Positions 31,118 through 42,600 of a stretch of 64,000 bases of DNA are shown one piece after another. This DNA comes from Amia ocellicauda (taxonomy: Eukaryota > Chordata > Actinopteri > Amiiformes > Amiidae). The DNA lies in assembly GCF_036373705.1 (NCBI RefSeq), contig NC_089863.1:23644417-23708416 (forward strand), in the 5' to 3' direction. Numbering within the stretch: the stretch's first letter is position 1; each line of letters begins with the position of its first letter. The notes under the pieces are model-generated. The model was not told where the DNA came from. It did no database searches and saw only the letters and a list, made by a program, of their open reading frames with translations. Position numbers and translations under genes: made by a program.

Positions 31118-34100
31118 ATGACCAGCTCTGACACCACTGAAGGGGGCATGAGGATGGACAACCAGGTGCACCCAGAGGTCCAGGACACTGTGCCCACCAG
31201 CGCCCCCCTGGCCCAGGCAGGACTGCCTCATGACTACACCTCCCCAGGGTCTGCTGCTCTGAAGCGCTTTGTGAAGGGACAACCGACAGCCCTGGGGGTG
31301 AGTGTGGAGAATATGCTCAGATCAATCCAGAAATACATGAATTCATGGACATTTGACTTACCTGCGTTCGCAAGTGATAGTGATAGTTTTGATAGTGATA
31401 GTAAGTGATAGTTTTGTGTTGAATCCAAAGACCAGGTGACCGCTCGGTTCTAAAGCAGAAATAAAGTCTCTTTAAACGTGATGCTTTCTTTAGAACAATT
31501 TCTCCATCGCCATTGCTCCCTGTGTATAAACTGTTCCTGAGCACATTGGTGAGTCAGAATTATCCTAAACTGCCCATTCTCTTCATTGCCAGTTGCTTCT
31601 GAAGACATTTGGTATAAAACAGTAGGCAAAATAATACTCAAGCTGAATGGCACCTCAGGACCCAAGTGAACTGTGTAGAGGAGATCGACAGGAATTGGTC
31701 AGTTGAATGACAGCAGTGGGTACCAATTAAACAGGATGTTCAGTTGAAATGCACAAGTATGATTAAGGTTTTGTGGGACATTACGATTTTAAAATGCTTT
31801 TTAATATATATATAATAATTTCGTTTCAGTTTAACGTTTCACCCAAATAACAGAAATGCTTATTTTTACATTTCTGTCCATTTTGTAAAAAAAAAAAAAA
31901 AAAATCCCAGTTTCACCTCTATTGTGGATGTGCCCAGCACAGAAGTTGCTGAAATGTTCATGAATTGGACCATGTGTACCTAGTTTCTTGAGGCTTGGAG
32001 GCACTGGGTATTTTCAGACAACGATTCCTCAGCCGGTGGAAACTCAACCCTTTGTCTGTGCGCTCTGTCCTCTCTCTCCATGACCAGGTCGTCCAGATCA
32101 TGATCGGGCTGTTCACCATCGGCTCTGGAGTTCTTCTGGAAGGTGATACGAGGAGCTTCGCCTTTTACATCTCGCTCCCGTTTTGGCCCTCGTTGCTGGT
32201 ACGTGACATTTGTGTCCATGAGAACTTGAGTTGCAGCTGTTCAGTACAGAAAAAATGAAAACGTTTGCTGGTTGGATTATTGGTTTCATACATGGCGAGA
32301 TTTCTATTAAATCTCTATTAGATCTGTAAATACTCTTTTGGTTCAAATTATGTTATAAAGCTGGTTCCTTTTATAGCTGATCACGCAACTGCAGATCAGA
32401 TCGCCTTTATCTGGCAGCTCACCCAACTGACTGCAGCCGTGCCAGCCACCGTTCACTCTGCACCGTTCTTAATCAGCGAAGCAATTAAAGGCACACTCTG
32501 TGCACAGCTGACTGCCCACACTTTGCTTCATATGCTACACTGTGTTGAAGCTCAAGCATGACATATAAACCTGTGAAGTGATCGTGTGTGTATTTGTGTT
32601 CTCTCTCTCCAGTACATCATCTCCGGGGCTCTGAGTATCGCGGGGGAGAAAAGTAAGAGGAATAACACCTGTGTGGTGAGTACAGACTGGCCTGAGAGTC
32701 TACTAACCCTCCAGTCAGTGGAGGGAACGGGCCACGTTAGGTTAGATTAAATATGTGTAATCACGCTATAGGAGAAAATACAAAATAGGCAAAACTCGAG
32801 TCAAGATCCAAGAGAAATAATAACAGTAGCTAATGTTCATTTAATTTTCTTGTGTCTAATTATTTCATTTATATATTTTTTCTTCCAGATCAGAGCAGCC
32901 CTGACCACAAATATCATCAGTGCGGTGATAGCCGGCATCGCGATCAGTATCTTCAGCATCGAAATTACAGTCAAGCCCACTTTTTTCAGGGTAATGATTA
33001 TTTTTGTTCTCTTCCTGTCGTCGCGTGACTGATCAGTCGCCCCTTGTTTGCTTTAACACGTGTGGATAAGTCCCAGTCAAAGTCCCAGTCAAAGCTGTGG
33101 TGAATTCCCACAATTCAGTTGCCCCTCCACATCAGGACCTGCAATTCAGCTTGGTCAGGTCTAGATGCCATACACACTAGACAATGACGCCACGTTTTCT
33201 TGCGGAGTATATCCTACTGCCTCGGGATATCGGTTATATTTAACCCGAGTACATAGACAACAAAATTATAATCCATAAATTATGACATTAAAAGTCAGTA
33301 CTCGTATATCAAAATGTGCTATAGGTCTAAAAAACAAGTTCTCTATCATGCATTTTACAAAATGAAACGTGATCACAAAGACTACCAGCTTCAGAAAGAG
33401 ACCTACTAAATAAACTCAAACCAACACTAAACTCTTTATTACGTAATATTTATGAGCCATATTCAACGCTTGTTTGTTTAAACTTGTCCCAATACCTGGT
33501 TGCTTATTAGATGAGAGTTATCATAAGACTAATGGTTCACTTACATGTTTATTAATCCCATGTAACCATGTATTATTGTGATTGTGATTGTGACTGACAC
33601 AAACAACTATGTAAATATAAGCCAATAACACATTCCCTGAAGAACCCAAATGGGTAACACTAGGTGGAAAATGTATAACAGACTTTGATTTCTCATTTAA
33701 CTTCACTTATATATTCAGACGGGTGACAAATTAATGGAAAAATCTGAATAAATGAGTGGTGGAACATAACGAATGCAGATGCCTCCAAACAGGTGCACTG
33801 CATGATACAATTAAGCAATTAACATCCCATCATGCTCTGTGGCATGTGTACAAATGCTGAACAGCCCAGTTGACCTCGATTTTGGATCAGGATGGCAAGA
33901 GGAAAGGATCTCAGTGACTTTGAAAGAGGGGTCATTATTGGGGCACGAATGGCAGGAGCTTCAGACACAAAGACGCTCAACTGGCTCGTGTTCTGGACAA
34001 GCGGGCGAGTGCATGTGTGGGACACCAAGAGAACGGGACAGGCCTGACTGCTGGACCCCTACAGTGAGGGGGTCCGGAGGCTCTGTTATGCTGTGGGGGG

Positions 34101-34733
34101 TATTTTCCTGGCATGGTTTGGGTCCATTTGTCCTCATTACAAAGTTGAGTGATCAGCTTTATCCTATGGGGACACATTTCTATCCTGATTGAGCAACAGT
34201 GGAAATATCGCTGAGGTCAAACTCACAGTAATGCACAACTCTTGTTCTTCGTGTTCTTCTGTTCTTCCCAGGACAATATGTTTGGCCCCTTAAAGGTGAT
34301 CTTGCTGACGTTGGCGGTCCTGGAGTTCTGCGTGGCCGTCTCCGTCTCGGCCTTCGGGTGCAAAGCTGTGTGCTGCGAAGACCCTGCGGTGAGAAACGAG
34401 GCTCTTTATTTCACAATTGGAAGTATTATTTGAAAAGCTTTTTTGGTTTTGAACTGAGGCAAATTTAAAAACGACACTCTTTGGCACATCTGTGTGGAGG
34501 ATGGTGGATATTGCACGATTTACTTTCAGAGAAAGAACAAAAAAGCTTTGGAATCACCTTGTAACTGTGTTCAGGTGTGAACTGAGTTTAGCTTGAGATT
34601 TGTGTAACTGAAGTCTCTCTCTCTTCTTCAGTCTGTGATTGTCATCCAGTACCAGCCCAATCCTCAGCCAGGAACACAGCCCACTGACCCACCCGCTTGC
34701 ATCAAGATCCCCCCTCCGGAGTACACGGAGTGA
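31118..34733 (+). CDS. MS4A-family four-transmembrane protein (MS4A4-like), 6 coding exons
   Basis: Coding exons are 31,118-31,297, 32,088-32,198, 32,613-32,675, 32,889-32,990, 34,272-34,388 and 34,632-34,733, all with GT-AG borders and all in phase 0. They total 224 codons, normal for the family. Residues 1-60 are cytosolic. Helices lie at about 61-77 ([14 protein letters not shown]), 84-107 ([21 protein letters not shown]), 124-144 ([18 protein letters not shown]) and 159-182 ([20 protein letters not shown]). The LG-x-QI-IG and LEFC-AVS-FGCKA signatures are typical of MS4A proteins, plasma-membrane scaffolds that modulate receptor and calcium signalling in immune and sensory cells. The tail has a PPEY motif (219-222), a possible WW-domain (NEDD4-type) ligand. 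The start codon follows a splice acceptor by 23 bp. The exact orthologue is uncertain. A decayed last-exon copy lies at 684-1,100. Confidence 0.9.
31899..31917. repeat. Poly(A) run in MS4A intron
   Basis: An uninterrupted A homopolymer of about 19 bp; no retroelement body was identified with it. Confidence 0.6.
33716..34190 (+). mobile_element. Tc1-like element remnant in an MS4A intron
   Basis: It begins CAGACGGGTGACAAATTAATGG, a terminal-repeat style of a third Tc1-like family. The transposase start [22 protein letters not shown] (33,894 onwards) is joined, by an internal deletion, to a mid-catalytic segment ([19 protein letters not shown], about 34,070). The element then stops before the last catalytic motif. 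No right-end repeat is visible. Confidence 0.75.
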
Positions 34734-35093
34734 GGGAGAAAGCCAGGCAACTGCAGGGTGGGGTTGTGAGAGATGGAAACGCCAACGTCTTCCTGCTTTA
34801 ATTTCTGTGCTGGTTTTATTCCACACTGCAACTCAAGCCGTGCAGTAGTTTTGCCTCTCTGGATTACTCCTGCCTGCGACGTGTGAGTCACTAATGTGTG
34901 TGTGTGTGTGTGTAGATATGTAAATATGTACTGAAAATATACTTTAAATATAAAATGAGCAATACACGTCTGCAAATGTATACAGTGTTTTGCTGATATA
35001 CACCAAGCATTTTTTTTTATTTTATTTTTATTCACATGAGAAGTTTTTGCACCTCAAGACCTTTTTTTGAAAATAAACAAATGTAATAATAAA
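34734..35093 (+). terminator. MS4A 3' UTR with two AATAAA signals
   Basis: AATAAA occurs at 35,072-35,077 and 35,088-35,093. The UTR includes a (TG)n run near 34,896-34,913 that is also present in the partial copy near 1,028. Confidence 0.6.
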
Positions 35094-35570
35094 GGAAATT
35101 TTTGATGACTTTGGTCTGTTTTACATGCGGTGTGCGGACAGGATCTCTTCTCTCGCAATCAGGTTTTCTATGTCCACACACCTGTGGTATAATATCAGTT
35201 TTTTGCTTCCCATATTGTATGAGAGCACATCTTGACAGCTGCAATTCTTTTCTATAATATACATCAAGGCAAACTTCAGTCGCTTACCACTTATTTTTCT
35301 TTCTTTGAAATTTCCATTTTATACAATATTGTATAAAACTATTATAGCAGTATAATAGTATATTATGGTATAATACAGTATACTATAGTATTTGTTGTAC
35401 TACTGTAGTAAGTAGTGTAGCACATCACAGGCAATAACATATACTATAGAAACTGTTATAGGGAATTTATTAAGATATGTAGGTTAGAGTAGTGAATAAT
35501 ATGGAATAATTACAATAATAATAGTCAGTACTAAAGCTCTGTGTATACGGATGTAATGTAGTATATAACA
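35094..35570. other. AT-rich spacer
   Basis: TATAGTA-type degenerate repeats at 35,320-35,420; no gene seen. Confidence 0.5.
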
Positions 35571-36010
35571 ACATAAGAAAGTGTACAAGCGAGAGGAGGC
35601 CATTCGACCCATCGTGCTCGTTTGGTGTCCATTAATAACAGTGATCCAAGGATGTAAAGAAGTGTCTCCTGTTTTCTGTCTTCAATGCCTTGAAGCCCAA
35701 TTTCCATGTGTGTCCCGGGTGCGTGTGTCCCTGCTGATCTGGAAAAGCTCCTCTGGTTTGATGTGGTCGATGCCTTTCATGATTTTGAAGACTTGGATCA
35801 AGTCCCCACGTAGTCTCCTCTGTTCCAGGGTGAAAAGGTTCAGTTCCTCAGTCTCTCAGTAGGACATTCCCTTCAGACCTGGAATAAGTCTGGTTGCTCG
35901 CCTCTGAACTGCCTCTAGAGCAGCGATATCTTTCTTGAAGTGTGGAGCCCAGAACTGTCCACAGTATCCAGATGAGCTCTAACTAGTGCATTGTACAGTC
36001 TGAACATCAC
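35571..36010. repeat. SINE-like interspersed repeat
   Basis: The sequence from AACATAAGAAAGTGTACAAG through GAGGAGGCCATTCGACCC to CCACAGTATCCAGATGAGC is a repeat type I recall as widespread in early-branching ray-finned and other fish genomes. Non-coding. The family name is not certain. Confidence 0.5.
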
Positions 36011-36039
36011 TGCCCTTGTTCCCTTAACTCACTATTATT

Positions 36040-36480
36040 ATTATTATTACCAGAAGTGGAATACTTATTAGTATACCATATTAAATTAATTTAATGTAGA
36101 ATATATATGCTATTATTAGTAGAAGTGGAATACATATTAGTATATAAAACAGTATTTAACTAATTTAATGTAGTATATGCATTCTTAGTAGTAGAAGTGC
36201 AATAAGTATTAGTATATAACACAGTATTAAAAGGGGAAACCATATGGTTAAAATTGTAAAAGCATGATAAACTCATAGAAAATATGCTATATAATAGGGA
36301 ATTATAGGTAAGTATGACATTTTTCTGACCAAGGTTCGTAGCCCAAAGTTGTGACAAGACTGAATAACATTACACATAATCCGTATTAAAGCCCCGAGCA
36401 CACGTGTTTAATGTAACATAATTATTAGTAGTAGTAGAGGTGATAAAAGTATTAGTATAGTACAGTATTTTATGTTTTCA
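36040..36480. repeat. Degenerate AT-rich tandem repeat, period about 72 bp
   Basis: At least three copies of a unit containing AGTAGAAGTGGAATACTTATTAGTATA then ACAGTATT...TTTAATGTAG-like sequence occur near 36,053, 36,122 and 36,195. A further relic is near 36,425. Confidence 0.6.
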
Positions 36481-37150
36481 CATGCAGACTAATAACACTC
36501 TCGTTTATCTTGTATTTGCGTCACACTGGCGCCCTCTGCTGGTTCACAGTTTACTGCACCTGGAAGCCACACTCAGCGCAATGACGGGGGATTCATTGAA
36601 ACCGCACTTTCTATACGAACTGCGTGTTTTGAGATGCATTACGTCTTGAAATTGTGATGAGCTTCGTTTGCAGCGTCTTCGTTTTTTGCTTAGTTTGGTT
36701 TTGTTTCTTATCTAACATCATCTATAAAATGATGTTGCTATTATTATTATTATTATTATTATTATTATGACTGTTATTAATGATGTTAATATTATTATGT
36801 GCAATGCCCCGTTATGATCTCGTCTATAGGCTTGACTAATTAACCAGACACTTCATTGTTTACCAGATTGAACACGTGTTTTAGAGCTGTCCAGGGTACT
36901 TCTTGAGATGCATATTTACAGAATCGGTGAAAACGTGCAACTCCAGGTGCTAGAAACATGGCCCCGACCTTTAATCACAGCTTGTTAATAAATAATGATG
37001 AAGCCAATGATGATGATTAAGGCTGCGTTAACGATCCCTGCTGCAAGTGTGGCGCTGCCTGTATCTTTGCGCTAATTACAGCCTCATTAGCTAATGGCTG
37101 CTGTTAAACAGGACCGGTGTGCCGAGCCAGGGCACTGGGGACCGAGTCTG
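36481..37150. other. Spacer with (TTA)n microsatellite
   Basis: (ATT)n at 36,740-36,768. No gene is recognised; short frames only. Confidence 0.5.
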
Positions 37151-37990
37151 CACAGGGGAGAGGTGAGAGAGAGGGGAAGGAGGCAGTGACAGAGAGGGGG
37201 AGAGGTGAGAGAGGGGGGAAGGAGGCAGTGAGGGAGAGGTGAGAGAGAGGGGAAGGGGCAGTGAGAGAGGGGGAGAGGGACAGGGGAAGGGGCAGTGAGG
37301 GAGGGAGAGGGAGAGAGAGAGGGACAGGGGAAGGGGCAGTGAGAGAGGGGGAGAGGGACAGGGGAAGGGGCAGTGAGGGAGGGAGAGGGAGAGAGAGAGG
37401 GACAGGGGAAGGGGCAGTGAGAGAGGGGGAGAGGGACAGGGGAAGGGGCAGTGAGGGAGGGAGAGGGAGAGAGAGAGGGACAGGGGAAGGGGCAGTGAGA
37501 GAGGGGGAGAGGGACAGGGGAAGGGGCAGTGAGGGAGGGAGAGGGAGAGAGAGAGGGACAGGGGAAGGGGCAGTGAGAGAGGGGGAGAGGGACAGGGGAA
37601 GGGGCAGTGAGGGAGGGAGAGGGAGAGAGAGAGGGACAGGGGAAGGGGCAGTGAGAGAGGGGGAGAGGGACAGGGGAAGGGGCAGTGAGAGAGGGGGAGA
37701 GGGACAGGGGAAGGGGCAGTGAGAGAGGGGGAGAGGGACAGGGGAAGGGGCAGTGAGAGAGGGGGAGAGGGGGAGAGGGGGAGGGGGCAGTGAGAGGGGA
37801 GGGTGGAGTGGAGGGGGGCAGTGGGAGAGGGTGAGAGAGGGGGAGGTAAGGAGCAGGGGAAGGCAAAGGGATGGAGAGAGCGAGTGGGCAATGGGGTGGA
37901 GGGAGGTCGTAGAGAGCGAGGGAGTGGGATTGAAGTTAGGATGGAGGATGAGGGGATGGTGAGAGAGGGAGCAGCAGAAGGGGACAGGTG
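37151..37990 (+). repeat. Purine-only GA/G-rich minisatellite with 78-bp higher-order unit
   Basis: The plus strand is almost entirely purine. A 33-bp unit (GGGACAGGGGAAGGGGCAG core) alternates with a 45-bp variant to give a 78-bp period, with starts near 37,263, 37,341, 37,419, 37,497, 37,575 and 37,653. Three or four 33-bp units follow (37,653-37,760), then irregular GA-rich sequence. Long Pro/Leu/Ser frames on the minus strand are by-products of the repeat, not genes. Confidence 0.9.
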
Positions 37991-38042
37991 AGGAATTGGG
38001 AAGGGATTGAAGGGGAGGAGGGTGATCAGTTATCCCAGGCAT

Positions 38043-38610
38043 TTACACTACACCAGGCTACCTTCAGACACTCGTCTCTCCATACATCCCCTCCAGACCA
38101 CTGCGCTCCTCCAGTGCCAGAAGACTAACTCTGCCTCCTCTCCACTCTCCTTCCTCCAGAGCCGCTCCTTCTCATCCCTGACCCCTAAGTGGTGGAACGA
38201 CCTGCCCACCGAAGTCAAAACCGCCGAGTCCTTGACCTCATTCCGGCGCTTACTCAAGACGCATCTCTTCTGACAGCACTTGTAATATTAGTCCTCTATC
38301 CCTGCTAGATAGCACTTCAGCTTATTATGCTCCTCGCGTTCTTGATTGTTTTCCTCCTTGCTCCCTTTCCCGTAGCCCTTGTCTGTGACCTGACATCTTG
38401 ACAGCACTGAGCTTTCACCATCCAGGATGCAGGACCTCACTTACTGTACTTGTGTAAATTGTAATTGGAATTTGTAAAATGTATTATTTTGAATTGCTAT
38501 GTTTTAGCTAAGTTGAATTTGTAATGATTTGATGCCTTGTACTTCTCTGTATTTTTGCACTTATGTTGTAAGTCACCCTGGATAAGGGCATCTGCCAAGA
38601 AATAAAAATA
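38043..38610 (+). mobile_element. L2-type LINE 3' end (reverse transcriptase C-terminus and tail)
   Basis: The frame ending at 38,273 reads RSFSSLTPKWWNDLPTEVKTAESLTSF then RRLLKTHLF stop, the signature C-terminus of L2/CR1-type ORF2. It is followed by a 3' UTR that ends TAAGTCACCCTGGATAAGGGC and an A-rich tail. It is 5'-truncated, as is usual for LINEs. The tail explains the small inverted fragments at 7,325, 8,545 and 43,505. Confidence 0.85.
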
Positions 38611-39779
38611 ATATAAACGGTGTTGATTCAGCCGAGTTGCTGTTGCTGTTCATTAGCTAGGAAAAGGATCAGACACAGTGCTGGGGAGTCGGGTGCTGTT
38701 TACTGTGTCAGATCAATCCCTCTGAGACACTCACGCTCTCATACACGCACTCACCCTTTCACACACATGCACACTCACCCTTTCACACACTCCTACACCT
38801 ACTCACACACACGCATGCACACACACAGACACTCACTCTCTCTCACACACACACACACAATAAATCACTGACAAACACATATAACACATTCTTACACACA
38901 CACACCGAAACACACACATTCACAAACAGACAGTCAGTGTATGTGGGAAGGGGTGTTGATTTATGTGTTGCTGTTCTTATAGTTGCCTCAGTGAGTTGCC
39001 TCGATCGGACTGATGTGTAACTGTTGTGTGTGAGGCTGTAGTTTACTGTATAGGAAAGGTTTAGTGTGTTTCTCTGTGAGCTGCTTTCTTGAGGACCCCA
39101 ATGGAAATGAGCAATTCGTCTTTATTGTGTTTTTATCCTCAACCTGTTTTTAATGGTTTGCACAAGATCATTGTCTGTGAGGATATATATGTCACATTGT
39201 GTTTTGTAAGAAAATGCTTCAAATAAATTCAGTCATCTGTCTCTGTCTCTGTCTCTCTGTTCCCCTGCCTGTCTGTCTTCCCCTCTCTTTGTCTCTCTGT
39301 CTCTGTCTGTCTCTCTGTTACTCTGGAAACAGGGTCCTTCTCGAGTCTTTTGAATAATAACCAGCTTGTTCATTAATTAAGGCGTTATCATTAAGGCATT
39401 GAAATAATGGAAAGGGGTAGTGCATTGGTCCAACACAGCTGCTGCAGCTGGAGTGAATGGGACGGCCTCATCTACAAATTAATTGACCTGGGGGGTGCTT
39501 GGTGGAGGCAATGCCAACATATCATCAAAGTATTCCAAACCAAGACCTCTGCAGGTATTGTATTTCACAGCCGAGTCGCAGAAACTGCTTGGAGGCATTC
39601 TGCTTTGTGTCGGTTTGTTCTCAGTCCACACAAAAATGCGGAGAACAACAGCGGGGACGGGAGGAGAAACCCAGGTGTTTTGTCAGCCTGGGTCTCCGTG
39701 GTTACAGGCCTGCGTGCTTTGTGCTCACTCTCAGACTGCAGTGCAAAACAACACTGCACACTGTTGGGACACTGGCACG
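38611..39779. other. Spacer with CA-rich and CTGT-rich stretches
   Basis: CA-rich at 38,730-38,930 and CTGTCT-rich at 39,235-39,320. No supported exon. Confidence 0.45.
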
Positions 39780-39951
39780 CACTCGCGCACACACAAACAC
39801 ACACACACCCAGACACTTTCTTGCACACACACACACACAGACACCCATGCACACTCAGACACTTTCTCGCATGCACACGCACACACACACACTTTCACAC
39901 ACACACACACACACACAGACACTTTCTCGCATGCACACTTTCACACACACA

Positions 39952-39988
<37 letters not shown>

Positions 39989-40016
39989 CCACGTACACAC
40001 AGACACTTTCTCGCAA

Positions 40017-40055
<39 letters not shown>

Positions 40056-40093
40056 CTTTCTCACATATGCACACGCGCACATACACACACATA
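39780..40093 (+). repeat. CA-rich imperfect satellite, left part
   Basis: Runs of (CA)n are broken by GACACTTTCTCGCA-type interruptions, giving spurious His/Thr frames. A Tc1-like element splits it from the CA-rich block after 40,891. Confidence 0.8.
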
Positions 40094-40889
40094 CACTACT
40101 GGTCAAAAGTTTTAGAACACCTCCATTGTTCCAGTTTGTATTGAAATGTACGCACTTTAATGTCTCAATGTATTCTTTCTACAATGGAAATCAAATATTG
40201 TTTGGAAAGTTCTTCTCAACGCTGTTGCAGAAGTTCCCACAAATGCGTTGCATTTGTAGGTTGCTTTTTCTTTCACCCTTCTGTCCAGTTCATCCCATGT
40301 TTTGGGTCATTGTCTTGCTGTAGGATGAACCCCTGACCAACTAGGCATATACCAGAGGGTATTGCATGGCGCTGCAAAATGCTCTGGTGGTTTTGGTTCA
40401 GGGTGCAAGTCGCCGACTCTGGATCCAGCTAAAGAGCCCCAGACCATCACGCTTCATTCTCCATGTTTGACAGTTGGTGTCACACACTGAGGAACCATCC
40501 TTTCGCCTACTCAACAGCATACAAAAACCCTGCGTGATGAACTGAAGCCTCTTTTTCTTATTTTGCCATCTTAGCAATGGCTTTCTTACTGCCATCGACC
40601 TGTCAAACCTGCAGCTCAAAGTCTTCTCTTCACAGTTGACACTGAGACTTGCTCACTTTGACCAGTTGAGCTGTGCTTGAAGCTGCTGTCCTGTGAGCCG
40701 CCTGCCACGCAACCTGTTGACTCTCAGAAACGTGTCTTCTGATTGTGTTGTGGCTTTGGGTCTGCCAGACCTCCTCCTGTCAGAGTTTCCTCCAGTTTCC
40801 AAGTGCATTTTGATGGTGTCAGAAACTGTACTTAAATTTCAATCAAAACTGGAAACATGGGGGTGTTCTAAAACTTTTGACCAGTAGTG
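40094..40889 (-). mobile_element. Tc1-like element with intact inverted repeats, dead transposase
   Basis: Ends are perfect inverted repeats for about 28 bp (CACTACTGGTCAAAAGTTTT...), with weaker pairing to about 60 bp, and TA on both sides. The minus strand retains fragments such as AVRKPLLRWQNKKKRLQF and a region corresponding to the Trp-Gly-Ser segment, with many stops. At 796 bp it is shorter than an autonomous element. Confidence 0.85.
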
Positions 40890-40891
40890 TA

Positions 40892-40902
40892 TGCACATTC
40901 TT

Positions 40903-40935
<33 letters not shown>

Positions 40936-41190
40936 TAAACACATATATAAACACACACACTTAAACACGCAGGCTCTCACACACACATACATAAACACAT
41001 TCTCATGCACACTTGTACACGCAAAACACACACTAAAACGTGCTCTCTCACACTCACATGTACAAACACACACTGAAACATGCACTAATTCACACATACA
41101 CACACACACAGACACACAAACGCATTCTCACACAAGTACACAAGCACATAAACACACACTCACATTCGCACACACACACCTCCATCACTC
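40892..41190 (+). repeat. CA-rich imperfect satellite, right part
   Basis: Continuation of the CA-rich block (CACACACAAATAAACACATA-type units). It stops just before a GC-rich segment. Confidence 0.75.
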
Positions 41191-41214
41191 ATACCTGCGC
41201 ACAGGTACCTGCCC

Positions 41215-41375
41215 CCCCTCCCTTCTTGGCTCCGCCCCCAGCTGCGTGTGGAACAGGGAGCCAGGCAGCGAGAGAGAGAGCTGCCTCAGTCAGGACAGAC
41301 CGCACAACACACTGCCAGCGCTCAGCCAATGCACAGCCAACTCTCGCACACTGCACTGCACTGCGACACACCAGG
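41215..41375 (+). promoter_or_regulatory. Candidate GC-box promoter and first exon of the repeat-protein gene
   Basis: A GC box (GGCTCCGCCCCCA, 41,229-41,241) is followed by a short non-coding stretch ending CACCAGG before GTAAGT at 41,376, a strong donor. The next good acceptor on the strand is TTTTACAG at 43,629, directly before the exon carrying the signal-peptide ATG. No TATA box is seen. The link to that gene is inferred from order and splice sites. Confidence 0.38.
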
Positions 41376-41575
41376 GTAAGTCTGTTCGGTAACTCCAGGA
41401 TTTTATATTGTACTTTAAATATTATTATTATTATTATTATTATTGTTTATTTATTTTTTATTATTATTAATTTTGACTAATACATTAATATATCCAAGTT
41501 CATACAGCCTGGGCCGTATAGAGCAAACAGCTGTTGTCCTCCCTACAGTGGCTGTGCTATTCTATTCGTGAGTGT

Positions 41576-42018
41576 AAGTGTATGCGTGTGTGCGTGCGTG
41601 TGTGTGTGTGTATCCCAGTGTATGAGTGAGTGTGTGACTGTGTGTGTGTATCCCAGTTTGTGTGTGTGCATGTGTGTGTGTGACTGTGTGTGTATTAGTA
41701 TGTGACTGTGTGTGTGTGTGTGTGTGTACCAGTGTGTGTATGAGTGTGTGACTGTGTGTGTGTATATCAGTGTGTGTATTAATGTGTGTGTGTGTGTGTG
41801 TATACCAGTGTGTGTATGAGTGTGTGACTGTGTGTGTGTGTATAGCAGTGTGTGTATGAGTGTGTGACTGTGTGTGTGCTAATGTGCGTGTTTGTGTAGT
41901 GTTTTTTATACACCAGTGTTTGAGTTTAGCCAATGTGTGGGAGTTAGTGTGTGTGTGTGTGTGTGTGAATTTGTGGGTATGCCAGTGTGTGTATGTGTGG
42001 CAGTATGTGTATGCAAGT

Positions 42019-42051
<33 letters not shown>

Positions 42052-42060
42052 TGTGGCAAT
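41576..42060 (+). repeat. TG-rich imperfect satellite
   Basis: (TG)n runs broken by TATCAGTGTGTGTATGAG-type units. It is the opposite strand polarity to the CA-rich blocks at 39,780-41,190, so the two flank the GC-rich candidate exon as inverted blocks. Confidence 0.8.
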
Positions 42061-42467
42061 GTGTTTTTCTCTCTCTGTACCTCAAAGGCAGTCTACAGGG
42101 CATCCTCAGCCCTGTGGGTGTACGTAAAGTCGGGGGGTATCCTAGGCAACTGGTAACCCTGGATCAGAGAGGAGGGGCATCTCTGGGACCAGTCACCCGG
42201 AGCGACAAGCGCCACGGTGACAGCGGGATGCGTCAGTTCAGGGATTTCATAAAAAGAACGGAGAAGAATAACCAATCAGCTCATTGTTGGGTTATTGTGC
42301 TGTAGGGCATAAAGCATAAAAGCATAAAATGGAGAATGCACAAACACTGCATTATGTGGTTGATGAAAACGCAAGACCTGATGCAGCTGAACATTCAGCA
42401 GCTGAGATTTAAATTATTATTATTATTATTATAAATTGTGACATTTATATTGCAATTTATTAATATA
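42061..42467. other. Spacer, no recognised gene
   Basis: Contains an (ATT)n run near 42,413-42,432 and short frames without homology. Confidence 0.45.
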
Positions 42468-42600
42468 CACTACCGGTCAGAAGTTTTAGAACACCTCAGT
42501 TTTTCCAGTTATTATTGAAATCTATGCAGTTTTATGTCTCAATGTACTCTGAAATGAAAGCATAGAACAAATAAGCAATTGCAGATAAAAAATAAATTGT
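42468..42600 (+). mobile_element. Tc1-like terminal fragment
   Basis: CACTACCGGTCAGAAGTTTT and the following 80 bp match the left end of the element at 40,094-40,889. The rest of the element is missing. Confidence 0.65.

Noticed and set aside
37087..38042. Long Pro/Leu/Ser-rich frames on the minus strand and Gly/Arg/Glu-rich frames on the plus strand
   Set aside because: Translation of a purine minisatellite; periodic, without splice or promoter signals.
39407..40323. Overlapping 210-274 codon frames ending in Thr/His repeats
   Set aside because: Mostly CA-rich satellite plus a Tc1-like element; no recognised domain at the N-terminal part.
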